Positions 43,286-51,012 of a stretch of 64,000 bases of DNA are shown here, one piece after another. The notes below the pieces were generated by a model. That model was given only the letters and a program-made list of their open reading frames with translations, searched no databases and had not been told where the DNA came from. The stretch is taken from positions 1-64,000 of the forward strand of contig CAWGNK010000003.1 of assembly GCA_963823945.1 (NCBI GenBank), read 5' to 3'. Origin of the DNA: Bog-793 sp963823945 (GTDB taxonomy: Bacteria; Actinomycetota; Acidimicrobiia; Acidimicrobiales; Bog-793). Made by a program: the position numbers and the translations under genes. How positions within the stretch are numbered: the stretch's first letter is position 1; each line of letters begins with the position of its first letter.

Positions 43286-43325
43286 GGCCACGTTGTCATG
43301 AGACGTGGTCCACTAAATGGGATAC
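43286..43325. repeat. Solo copy of the IS3 terminal repeat (40 bp)
   Basis: These 40 bases are identical, in inverse orientation, to 6253-6292, the left end of the IS3 element. No transposase or second end is nearby. As in the full copy, the end starts exactly 12 bases beyond the discriminator base of a tRNA gene. The inner part can form a small hairpin (CCACGT...ACGTGG). Confidence 0.85.
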
Positions 43326-43333
43326 CGGCGAGT

Positions 43334-43410
43334 TGGTGGGGACGGAGGGGATCGAACCCTCACTGTGGGCGTTTTAAGCGCCCTGCCTCTGCCGGTTGGG
43401 CTACGTCCCC
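43334..43410 (-). tRNA. tRNA with anticodon UAA and a short variable loop (Leu-type anticodon)
   Basis: Acceptor arms GGGGACG and CGTCCCC pair, with discriminator A and an encoded CCA. The anticodon stem GGGCG/CGCCC closes the loop CTTAAAA, giving UAA, which reads UUA (Leu). The T-arm GAGGGTTCGATCCCCTC is normal. The variable loop is only five bases (ACAGT), whereas bacterial tRNA-Leu has a long variable arm, and the D-arm has one base more than usual in its 3' half. The first ten bases overlap the end of the esterase gene. Probably functional, but its identity is uncertain. Confidence 0.75.
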
Positions 43411-45044
43411 GCGTCCGTTCCTCCCTCGGGGGCGACGAGCGCCACGCCGGGACGCCGGACGCCCTCGATCGGGCCGTCGAAACCGTAGCGGCCGAGGCGC
43501 TCCTCCCAGAAGCGCCGCTCGGGCTCGTAGGGCGCGTCGACGAGCTCCGTCGTGGGGCCGAACCGCATCGTCGCCCGCCGCGCCGTCTCGTAGCGCGGCC
43601 AGCTCCCGGTCAGTTCGTTCGACGGGTCGCCCGAACGGGCGAAGGCGACCCATGACGCCTGCATCTCGTCCGAGAGCCGGAAGGCGTCCGCCCCGGTGCC
43701 GGAGAACAGCCCGATGATCGGCTCGTGCAGCGTGCCGAAGACGAACGGCAGCTCCACGCCGTGGCAGGCGCCGAGGCCGCCGCCCGCGAAGGGCGAGCTC
43801 CAGTCGAACAGGTAGGCGTACGTCGCCGGCCGCCGGCGGCGGTGGGCGTCGGCGAGGCGGAGCTGCGGGACGCGGAAGATCCAGTCGGTCACGATGGCGT
43901 CGAGCAGCGCCCGCGGGGTCGCCGGCTCGCCGCGGCTCTCCCGCGCCGCGGCGTACGCGGCGATCGCCTCGCGGCCGAGCGAATCGTCCGCGATCCCCGC
44001 GCCTCGCAGATAGCGGCCGACGAGCACCTCGAGCTCGGCCTCGGGGAGGTCCCGCCCGGCGAGGACGGCGAACGAGAAGAGCTTGAACTCGTCGCGGTTC
44101 GACCCGATGAGGAGGTCGACGCCCGCCGACGCGCCGCGGGCGATGGCGTCCTCGGGCGGGATGGGTAGGAGACCCCCGTCGACCACCGGCTGGAAAGGCA
44201 GCCCGAACCCGTTGTCGACCTCGGCGTTGACTGCGACCTGTGCGGCGAGCAGGTCGTCGGCCGGGACGGCGGCGAGAGCCTCGCGGCTCGGCTCGCCGAG
44301 ACCGAGGACGGCGGCCAGGCGTCGCGCGACGCGGGCCGCCGGCGGCGGGTCGATCGCCAGCGCGGCGCCGCTCTCGACGATCGCGCGGCCGAACAACCCC
44401 CGCGCCGCCGGGGCGGCCAACAGGTCGCAGATCGACATCGCGCCCGCCGACTCACCGAAGACCGTGACGTTCGACGGGTCGCCGCCGAAGGCGCCGATGT
44501 TGTCACGCACCCAGCGCAGCGCGGCGATCTGGTCGAGCAGCCCCCAGTTGGCGAACCCGCCGCTCTCGTCGTCGGCGAGCGCCGGGTGGGCGAGGAAGCC
44601 GAAAGCGCCGAGCCGATAGTTGAAGGTGACGACGACGACGCCGCGGGCGGCCAGCCGGCCCGCCCGGTACATGACCCCCGACCCGCTGCCGTTGGCGAAG
44701 GCCCCGCCGTGGACGAAGACCATCACCGGCAACGGCCCCCGCACCCCCGCCGGGCACCAGACGTTGCACGCCAGGCAGTTCTCGTCCTGCTCGACTGGAT
44801 CGCCGGGGAAGTAGCTGCCGATGCCGGAGGGCGGCTGCGGCGCGACCGGCCCGAACGCCGAGGCGTCGCGCCGGCGCGCCCAGGAGGGCGCCGGCTGCGG
44901 CGGCCGGAAACGCAACGGGCCGACCGGCGCCGCGGCGTACGGGATGCCCCGGAACGACCACACGCCGTCGGCCTCGACCCCGCGCACCGTCCCGGCGCCG
45001 ATCGTGACGGTTCCCTCGGACAACGCGACCTCTCCCGGTGGCAC
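43401..45044 (-). CDS. Type B carboxylesterase (para-nitrobenzyl esterase-like)
   Basis: Alpha/beta hydrolase of 547 residues, the usual length of type B carboxylesterases. Family marks: WSFRGIPYAAAPVGPLRFR and DENCLACNVWCP near the N-terminus, oxyanion line PVMVFVHGGAFANGSG, nucleophile Ser in VTVFGESAGAMS, Glu-region LLIGSNRDEFKLFS and His in LGACHGVELPFVFG. No signal peptide, so cytoplasmic ester hydrolysis of unknown substrates. GTG 45044 is given; TTG 45023, just after GGGAGAGG, is an equally likely start. The stop codon TAG is made of bases 8-10 of the downstream tRNA, so both may share one transcript. Confidence 0.88.
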   Translation of the reverse strand: MPPGEVALSEGTVTIGAGTVRGVEADGVWSFRGIPYAAAPVGPLRFRPPQPAPSWARRRDASAFGPVAPQPPSGIGSYFPGDPVEQDENCLACNVWCPAGVRGPLPVMVFVHGGAFANGSGSGVMYRAGRLAARGVVVVTFNYRLGAFGFLAHPALADDESGGFANWGLLDQIAALRWVRDNIGAFGGDPSNVTVFGESAGAMSICDLLAAPAARGLFGRAIVESGAALAIDPPPAARVARRLAAVLGLGEPSREALAAVPADDLLAAQVAVNAEVDNGFGLPFQPVVDGGLLPIPPEDAIARGASAGVDLLIGSNRDEFKLFSFAVLAGRDLPEAELEVLVGRYLRGAGIADDSLGREAIAAYAAARESRGEPATPRALLDAIVTDWIFRVPQLRLADAHRRRRPATYAYLFDWSSPFAGGGLGACHGVELPFVFGTLHEPIIGLFSGTGADAFRLSDEMQASWVAFARSGDPSNELTGSWPRYETARRATMRFGPTTELVDAPYEPERRFWEERLGRYGFDGPIEGVRRPGVALVAPEGGTDAGT

Positions 45045-45149
45045 GGACGGCCTTGCCGGGCGCGACGCTATCGGGTCCGCCGGTCCCTCTCACCTGGTCG
45101 TTCGCAACCACCACTTGACTCTTGCTCCCATTGTGGCCAAAGTTAATGG

Positions 45150-46391
45150 GTGTTATCGGTGAGGTTGAGGGGGTCGATCGCGCCCCTCCTCGGCGCGGCT
45201 GTCCTCGCGGCGGTGTGGAGCTCCCCGGTGGCGGCATCGCCCGGCGCCCCCGGGGGGCCGACGAACGCCCAGATCCAGGCGGCTCGCGCCCAGGCGGCCC
45301 GGCTGACACAGCTGATCTCGGCCGACAACGAGCGCGAGCAGATCGCCGGCGAGCGCTACGACCAGGCCAACGTCGTGATCGGGCTGGCCAAGAAACGGCT
45401 GGCCTCGCTCCACCGCCAGATCCGCCGCGAGGATGCCAGCATCGCGACCGGCACCCGTCGCGTCCAGCGGGCCGCCGTCGAGGCCTACGTCGAGGGTGGC
45501 AGCGGCAGCGGTGGCACGGCGCAGTTCGCCAGCCTGCTCACCAGCTCGCTCACCAACTCCGAGTCGATCACCACCTACGCCGGGGTCGCGACGACCTCGC
45601 TCCACAAAGCCGTCGTCCGCCTCGTCGCCGAGAGGTCCCGGCTCCTGGCGAACGAGTCGGCGGCCCGCACCCAGGTGAGCGCCGCCCGCAACGCCGCCCG
45701 CAGCTCGTCGGCGGCGCGCCTCGAGGCGGCGGCCGCCGGGCAGTCGACGGCGGCGGCGCTCGACCAGGTCAAGGGGCAGCTCGCCACGCTGATCGAGCAA
45801 CGTGCCCTGGCCATCGCCCAGCAGAAGGCCGCCGAGGCCCAGGCGGCCAAGTCGGCCGCGGCCCGCAACGCCTACGCGAAGAGCGCCGAGCAGTACGGCG
45901 CCCTGGCGACCCAGTTCGGCGGGGGCGGCGCCGCGGCGGCCGAGGCGGCCGAGGTCCAGGCGGCGCTCGCCAGCGAGGCCGGCCACCCGCCGCTCGCCCC
46001 GGCGGGCCACACGGCGGCGGGTGACCTCGCCGTCCAGACAGCCGAGAGCTACCTCGGCGTCCCCTATGTCTGGGGCGGCGCCGGTCCCGACGGCTTCGAC
46101 TGCTCCGGGCTCACGATGGTCGCCTGGGCGGCGGCGGGCGTCAGCCTGACCCACAGCGCCTGGTACCAGTACCGGGAGACGACGCACGTGCCCCTGTCGG
46201 CGATCGAGCCTGGAGACCTGCTCTTCTACACGTTCCCGAACGACGGGCCGAATCCGATCACCCACGTCGCGATGTACGTCGGCTCGGGACCGTATGGGAC
46301 GGAGACCATCATCCAGGCGCCCGAGACCGGCGAGACCGTGTCGTACTCGCCGATGTACTACTTCGGCTTCGTCGCCGCCGGCCAGCCCTGA
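45150..46391 (+). CDS. Secreted NlpC/P60 peptidoglycan endopeptidase with coiled-coil N-terminal domain
   Basis: Protein of 413 residues: signal peptide (LLGAAVLAAVWSSPVAAS), a long Ala-rich coiled-coil region (about 40-270) and a C-terminal NlpC/P60 domain. The catalytic Cys is in GFDCSGLTMVAW and His in ITHVAMYVG. Such enzymes cut the D-Glu to diamino acid bond in stem peptides; the coiled coil usually inhibits or positions the enzyme, as in RipA. GTG 45150 is followed by a rare TTA codon; GTG 45159 would avoid it. The layout resembles the Rpf-like protein at 54366. Confidence 0.88.
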   Translation: MLSVRLRGSIAPLLGAAVLAAVWSSPVAASPGAPGGPTNAQIQAARAQAARLTQLISADNEREQIAGERYDQANVVIGLAKKRLASLHRQIRREDASIATGTRRVQRAAVEAYVEGGSGSGGTAQFASLLTSSLTNSESITTYAGVATTSLHKAVVRLVAERSRLLANESAARTQVSAARNAARSSSAARLEAAAAGQSTAAALDQVKGQLATLIEQRALAIAQQKAAEAQAAKSAAARNAYAKSAEQYGALATQFGGGGAAAAEAAEVQAALASEAGHPPLAPAGHTAAGDLAVQTAESYLGVPYVWGGAGPDGFDCSGLTMVAWAAAGVSLTHSAWYQYRETTHVPLSAIEPGDLLFYTFPNDGPNPITHVAMYVGSGPYGTETIIQAPETGETVSYSPMYYFGFVAAGQP

Positions 46392-46402
46392 CGGGCGGCG
46401 CC

Positions 46403-47020
46403 TCAGGCGCCCGCCGGTTCGATCCAGTCCGCGCGGTACGCCTGCCGCCGCGCCGCCCAGTCCTCCGCGGTGATGGAGTAGCGGACGTGGTCCTCCCAGA
46501 CGCCGTCGATCTCGAGGTAGCCGCGGGCGACCCCCTCCTCGGCGAGACCGAGCTTCTCGGCCACCCGCCGACTCGGGCGGTTGCGCGGGATGATCGCCAC
46601 CTGGACGCGGTGCAGGGCGAGCTCGTCGAAGGCGAACCCGAACACGACGACGCAGGACTCCGGCACGTAGCCCCGGCCGGCGTGCGCCTCGTCGATCCAG
46701 TAGCCGAGATAGGCGCTCTGCGCGGCGCCGCGCTGGATCGAGGAGAGGTTGATCTCGCCGGCGAAGGTCCGCCCGAGGAAGATCCCGTAGCTGTAGGCGG
46801 TGCCCAGCTGGCGGTCGCGCTCGCGCATCGAGCAGCGGGCGGCGAACGAGGCACGGTCCTCGGCGAGGTAGGGCCCGCGGGCGCGCCGCGGCTCCCAGTG
46901 GACAAGCCACTCGCGGGCGCGCGTGCGCACCTCGAACCAGGCGCGATAGTCACCGGCCCGCAGCGGGCGCAGTGTCACACGCCGCCCGGCCAGCTCCAGG
47001 CCGAGGTCTCGCCCGCTCAA
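46403..47020 (-). CDS. GNAT N-acetyltransferase (RimJ/RimL-like)
   Basis: Protein of 205 residues. The start RRVTLRPLRAGDYRAWFEVR and the acetyl-CoA loop area IDEAHAGRGYVPESCVVVFG (motif A) are typical of RimJ-type enzymes that acetylate protein N-termini or amines. The later LHRVQVAIIPRNRPSRRVAE and KLGLAEEGVARGYLEIDG complete the fold. Substrate unknown. It is convergent with the NlpC/P60 gene, 11 bases between stops, and divergent from the glycosyltransferase cluster. Confidence 0.88.
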   Translation of the reverse strand: MSGRDLGLELAGRRVTLRPLRAGDYRAWFEVRTRAREWLVHWEPRRARGPYLAEDRASFAARCSMRERDRQLGTAYSYGIFLGRTFAGEINLSSIQRGAAQSAYLGYWIDEAHAGRGYVPESCVVVFGFAFDELALHRVQVAIIPRNRPSRRVAEKLGLAEEGVARGYLEIDGVWEDHVRYSITAEDWAARRQAYRADWIEPAGA

Positions 47021-47190
47021 CCCGACCGCCCGGTGCCACGGCGGTGCCAGGGAGGGCCGAACCCGACGACGACCCGCGAGCTGGTGTTCACGGACTCATC
47101 GTGCCAGATCCCCCGGCGATCCTCACCACCTACACTCGGCCGGGGTCGGGCCGTCGCGATCGTCGGGACGACGAACCCGGTCGAGTGGCG

Positions 47191-49140
47191 ATGACGAATC
47201 AACACAGCATCCGGGACAGCGAGAACGAGCTCGCCCGCCTCGTCGCCGCGCTCGAGTGGGCGGCCGGCCAGCTCGACGCCTTGGCCGACGCCGACCCGGC
47301 GCGGACGCCCGACCACTGGTACGGGCGCGACGCCGACGATCTCGGCGCCGACGGGGATTCCGCCCGCCCCGGCGTCGCCTATCCCCTCGACGCCGGCGAG
47401 GACCGCCGCGCCTACCACCGCTGGCTCGCAGAGCGGGGCGAGCCGACCAACATCGGCTCACCGCGGTCCGAGTCGCGCCGCACGCCGGCGACGAGACGAC
47501 CCCGTTGGGCGACGCCGACGTTCACCGTCGTCGCGCCGGCGGGCGACGCTTCGGCGGAGCTCGTGGCACGCTGCGTCGGGTCGGTCCTCGCCCAGACCTT
47601 CGCCCGCTGGGAACTCGTGGTGGTCGCCGGGTCCTCCCCCGACACGTCGGGCTACCTCGCCTCGCTGGCGAACGTCGACCACCGCGTCGCCGTGGTCGCC
47701 GGCGACCAGGCGACGACAACCGAGGCGGTCAACGCCGCGATCGCCGCCGGCCACGGCGAGTTCGCCGCCCTTGTCGGGGCGCGCGACGAACTCGCGCCGG
47801 GCGCTCTCGAGAACATCGCCGCGGCGATCGCCGCGACGGCGGACGCCGACGTCGTCTACACCGACGAGGACCGGGTCGATTCCGCCGGGGAGCGATTCGC
47901 GCCGGACCTCAAGCCCGCCTGGTCGCCGGACCTCTACCTCGGGTGCGACTACGTCGGCCACCTCGTCGCCGTGCGGCGTGCCCTCGTCGTCGAGCTCGGC
48001 GGGCTGCGCGCCGAGTTCGGCACCGCCGCCGAGTACGACCTCGTGCTGCGGGCGAGCGAGAGGGCGCGCTCGATCGTCCACGTGCCGGGCATCGCCTACC
48101 ACCGGCGGCAGAGCGCCGCCCGGCGCTCCGGGAAGGCGGACCCCGGCGGCGAGGCGAAACGGCGGGTGATCGCCGACGCGCTCGACCGCCGGGGAGAACG
48201 GGCCGAGATCGAGGCGGGAGGCGTCGCGGGGCAGTTCAACATCCGCCGGGGCTTTGCCGGACAGCCGCTCGTCAGCACCATCATCCCGTTCCGCGACGAA
48301 CCCGCCCTGCTCGCGAAATGCGTCTCCACGATCCGCAGGGCGCCCGGTTACGACCACCTCGAACTCGTCCTCGTCGACAACGACAGTGAGCTGCCCGAGA
48401 CCAAGGCGCTCGTCGAGCGGCTCGTGGCCGAGCCCGGGGTGAGGCTCGTCGAGGCGCCGGGCCCTTTCAACTGGTCGGCGATCAACAACGCCGCCGTGCG
48501 GGCGTGCCAGGGCGAGCTCCTTTTGTTCATGAACAACGACATCGAGGCCGTGAAGCCGCGCTGGCTCGAGCCGCTTGTCGGGCACGCCCTGCGGCGAGAA
48601 GTCGGTGCCGTCGGGGCGCGGCTCTTGTACCCGGACGGGTCGCTCCAGCACGGCGGGGTCGTCTTCGGCCTCGGTGGGCTGGCGGCCCACGTGCTGCGCG
48701 GCCTGCCAGGCGACCGGCCCGGCTACGGCGCGATGGCGACCCAGACCCGGGACTGCTCGGCTGTCACCGGCGCCTGCTTGATGGCGAGACGCGAGGTGTT
48801 CGAGGCGGTCGGGGGGTTCGACGAGGAGCTGACGGTGTCGTTCAACGACGTCGACTTCTGCCTGAAGCTGCGGGAGGCCGGCTACCTCGTCGTCTACACA
48901 CCGCTCACCGAGCTGGTCCACCACGAGTCACGCTCCCGGGGCCACACCGAGGACTCGGCGGCTCACGAACGGATCCTCGCCCGCTGGGGGCCGGCGATCG
49001 CGGCGGGCGACCCCTACCACAACGCGCTGCTCAGCAAATGGCGAGACTGGTGCCCGATCTCGACGGCACAGGAGGACGAACGATGGACGGACTTTCTGAC
49101 AACGACCCTCTCGACGCCGCAACCATCGTCGAGCAGCTGA
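47191..49140 (+). CDS. Glycosyltransferase family 2 protein with two tandem GT2 domains
   Basis: About 649 residues with two GT-A modules. The first (about 105-330) has FTVVAPAGDASAELVARCVG and the metal-site line DADVVYTDEDRVDSAGERF. The second (about 355-600) has STIIPFRDEPALLAKCVSTI, LLLFMNNDIEAVKPRWLEPL as DxD region, and GGFDEELTVSFNDVDFCLKL near the catalytic base. Double GT2 proteins of this sort build O-antigen-like or other surface polysaccharides from nucleotide sugars. No TM helices, so it acts at the cytoplasmic face. It overlaps the next gene by 58 bases and leads a three-gene unit. Confidence 0.85.
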   Translation: MTNQHSIRDSENELARLVAALEWAAGQLDALADADPARTPDHWYGRDADDLGADGDSARPGVAYPLDAGEDRRAYHRWLAERGEPTNIGSPRSESRRTPATRRPRWATPTFTVVAPAGDASAELVARCVGSVLAQTFARWELVVVAGSSPDTSGYLASLANVDHRVAVVAGDQATTTEAVNAAIAAGHGEFAALVGARDELAPGALENIAAAIAATADADVVYTDEDRVDSAGERFAPDLKPAWSPDLYLGCDYVGHLVAVRRALVVELGGLRAEFGTAAEYDLVLRASERARSIVHVPGIAYHRRQSAARRSGKADPGGEAKRRVIADALDRRGERAEIEAGGVAGQFNIRRGFAGQPLVSTIIPFRDEPALLAKCVSTIRRAPGYDHLELVLVDNDSELPETKALVERLVAEPGVRLVEAPGPFNWSAINNAAVRACQGELLLFMNNDIEAVKPRWLEPLVGHALRREVGAVGARLLYPDGSLQHGGVVFGLGGLAAHVLRGLPGDRPGYGAMATQTRDCSAVTGACLMARREVFEAVGGFDEELTVSFNDVDFCLKLREAGYLVVYTPLTELVHHESRSRGHTEDSAAHERILARWGPAIAAGDPYHNALLSKWRDWCPISTAQEDERWTDFLTTTLSTPQPSSSS

Positions 49141-49559
49141 GGTCGCTCGTCGCCGAAGGCCGCCGCGAGTACCCGCGCACCTGGATGCCGCGGGCGAGCT
49201 ACGAGGATCTCGTCGTCGACGACGGGCGTGAGCCGATCCACCTCCACGAGAGCATCCACTACCTCCACCGCCACTGGAACATGGCGGACTCGCGTTCGTG
49301 TAAGGGGATCGGCTGGGGACCGAAGGCGATCGTCCAGCGGTTGCTCAGCCGGATCGTCAACGGCGCGATGAGCCACTACTTCGCCGAGGAGCAGATGTTC
49401 CGCTCGCATCTCGCCCGGTCGATCGATGCCATCGCCTACCGCGTCGACAACCTCAACTACGCCGACCAGCGGGCGCTGCTCGGTGCGGTCCGGGAGGACC
49501 TCATCGAACTCGCCCGCCACGTCGAACACCGGCTCGACACCCGCGAAGTAGACCGCTAG
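49083..49559 (+). CDS. Helical protein of unknown function in a glycosyltransferase cluster
   Basis: Protein of 158 residues, mostly predicted helix, with no enzyme motif. It contains HLHESIHYLHRHWNMADSRS, then a segment ending in EQMFRSHLARSIDAIAYRVD. The latter recalls the N-terminal helical module that precedes the catalytic domain in several surface-glycan methyltransferases and glycosyltransferases; here it stands alone. It starts inside the GT2 gene and ends six bases before the next one, so expression is coupled. A scaffold or partner role is only a guess. Confidence 0.6.
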   Translation: MDGLSDNDPLDAATIVEQLRSLVAEGRREYPRTWMPRASYEDLVVDDGREPIHLHESIHYLHRHWNMADSRSCKGIGWGPKAIVQRLLSRIVNGAMSHYFAEEQMFRSHLARSIDAIAYRVDNLNYADQRALLGAVREDLIELARHVEHRLDTREVDR

Positions 49560-49565
49560 ACCGAG

Positions 49566-50783
49566 GTGACCAACTCCCCGGCCGTGTCGTCGCGAGCCCC
49601 CCTGCCTGTCGTCGCGATCGTGACGCGCCACTGGGGCCAGGCCGCCAATGAGGCGGCCGCCGCGACACGACTCGTCGCCGGGGCGCTCGCCCGCCACGCC
49701 GACGTCGCGGTCGTCCATCTCGTGGAGAACGCTGGCGCGACCCACCGCGAAAGCGTCTTCGAGATCCACCCCGCCGCCGTTCGCGGGGCGAACCCGCGCC
49801 GCTCGGCGCTGCTGCGCGCCGCGCTGAACGGACATGCCGACGCTTCTGGCCCACCGCCCGCCGCGGCCGAACTCCTGCACCGGTACGGCGGGGAGGCGCC
49901 CGCGGTCCTGGGCACGCTGAAAGAGATCGCCCCCGACGCCGTCGTGCTGGCCGGGGTCGACCAGCCGTGGGACGTCTCGGCGCTCGGCCGGCCCGGCGAC
50001 GGGAGCCGGCCCCCGGTCCTCGTGATCCCTTTCCTCGACGCCGGGCGGCCGGTGCCGGCCGAGATCCTGCGGCTCGTCGAGCACGCCGACCGGATCGGCA
50101 CGATCCACCCCGACGAGCGCGCGACCCTCGTCGGGCTCGCACCCGGACGGGAAGGCGACATCGTGCCCATTGACCTGGCGATCGGCGTGAACCGCCACGC
50201 CACGGCGGATCCGCTCGTCGGTGTCGCCGCCTTCGGCGAGTACGTGCTTCTGATCAGGCGCTTCCCGGCGGCGGGACCGCGCCTCGAACGCTCGGTGAAC
50301 GCCGAGATGCTCCCGGCGATCCTCGACGGCCTCTCGGTCGCCGAGGTCGACGGTGAGACGTGGCGGATCTGTGACGACCACAACACCGCCGTCCTGCCGG
50401 TGAACCCGAGCGGGGTGAACTTCGCCCGGCTCGTCGCCCGCGCCCGGGCGACGGTCGACGTCCGGCCCCCCGGTCCGGTCGGCACGATGGCCATCGAGTC
50501 GATGCTGCTCGGCGTCCCCGCCCTCGTACCCGACGGGTCGGCCGCCAAGGCGCATGTCGCCGCAGCCAACGGGGGCCTGTGGTACCGGAACATCGGGGAG
50601 TTGTTCGACGCCGTGCGCGTCCTCGTGCGCACCCCCCTCGGGGCGGTGCTCGCCGGGCAGGGTCGCGCCTACGCGCAGACGAGGCACGGGGACATCGATG
50701 ACTTCGTCGCCCGCATGGCCGCCCTCGTGCTCGGTCACCGCCCGGCGGCCCCTCCCCACGGGGAGGCCGGCCGGGGGGCCTAA
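49566..50783 (+). CDS. GT4-like glycosyltransferase
   Basis: Protein of 405 residues that looks like a GT-B enzyme. The N-terminal half has VVAIVTRHWGQAANEAAAAT and a set of Rossmann strands; the C-terminal half has the GT4-like stretch VRPPGPVGTMAIESMLLGVP, where Glu follows the usual EGFG-type position, and ALVPDGSAAKAHV. Donor and acceptor are unknown. The start GTG 49566 is six bases after the previous stop, so it belongs with the GT2 gene. IS110 lies directly after it and may have cut the cluster short. Confidence 0.65.
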   Translation: MTNSPAVSSRAPLPVVAIVTRHWGQAANEAAAATRLVAGALARHADVAVVHLVENAGATHRESVFEIHPAAVRGANPRRSALLRAALNGHADASGPPPAAAELLHRYGGEAPAVLGTLKEIAPDAVVLAGVDQPWDVSALGRPGDGSRPPVLVIPFLDAGRPVPAEILRLVEHADRIGTIHPDERATLVGLAPGREGDIVPIDLAIGVNRHATADPLVGVAAFGEYVLLIRRFPAAGPRLERSVNAEMLPAILDGLSVAEVDGETWRICDDHNTAVLPVNPSGVNFARLVARARATVDVRPPGPVGTMAIESMLLGVPALVPDGSAAKAHVAAANGGLWYRNIGELFDAVRVLVRTPLGAVLAGQGRAYAQTRHGDIDDFVARMAALVLGHRPAAPPHGEAGRGA

Positions 50784-50849
50784 TGGGGATCGACCACCTC
50801 GCCTGATCAACGGACGAGGCTGGTCAACCGAGCCACCGACCGGTGAGCA

Positions 50850-51012
50850 CTGCCGGTGCCAGGGCCTCGAGCCCTAGGACTAGATCGTGCCCCGGTCGGT
50901 CGGTGAGGTCTCCTTCGACGGCTGGTGGGATGTCGTGCCTCGAGCACTGAACCATTAGGAAGCTGCTGGAGCCCTCGGGCTCGACGCTGGTGCCATCGAG
51001 GGGAGGACGCAG
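50850..51012 (+). ncRNA. Candidate bridge RNA region of IS110
   Basis: The non-coding left end of IS110 elements encodes a bridge RNA that pairs with target and donor DNA. Here the region holds several hairpins: ACCG...CGGT, GGGC-CTCGA-GCCC, GTGC-CTCGA-GCAC and GAGCCC-TC-GGGCTC. Two of them share the same CTCGA loop. Limits and pairing partners are not determined. Confidence 0.45.

Noticed and set aside
6252..43325. A composite transposon or genomic island bounded by the two IS3 ends
   Set aside because: The interval holds core genes such as the cytochrome operon, pilus genes and phoU, the second end is solo, and no integrase or attachment duplication is seen.
43334..43410. The tRNA as a pseudogene
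   Set aside because: All helices pair well except one D-stem position, and CCA is encoded, so I keep it as a probable functional tRNA with unusual features.
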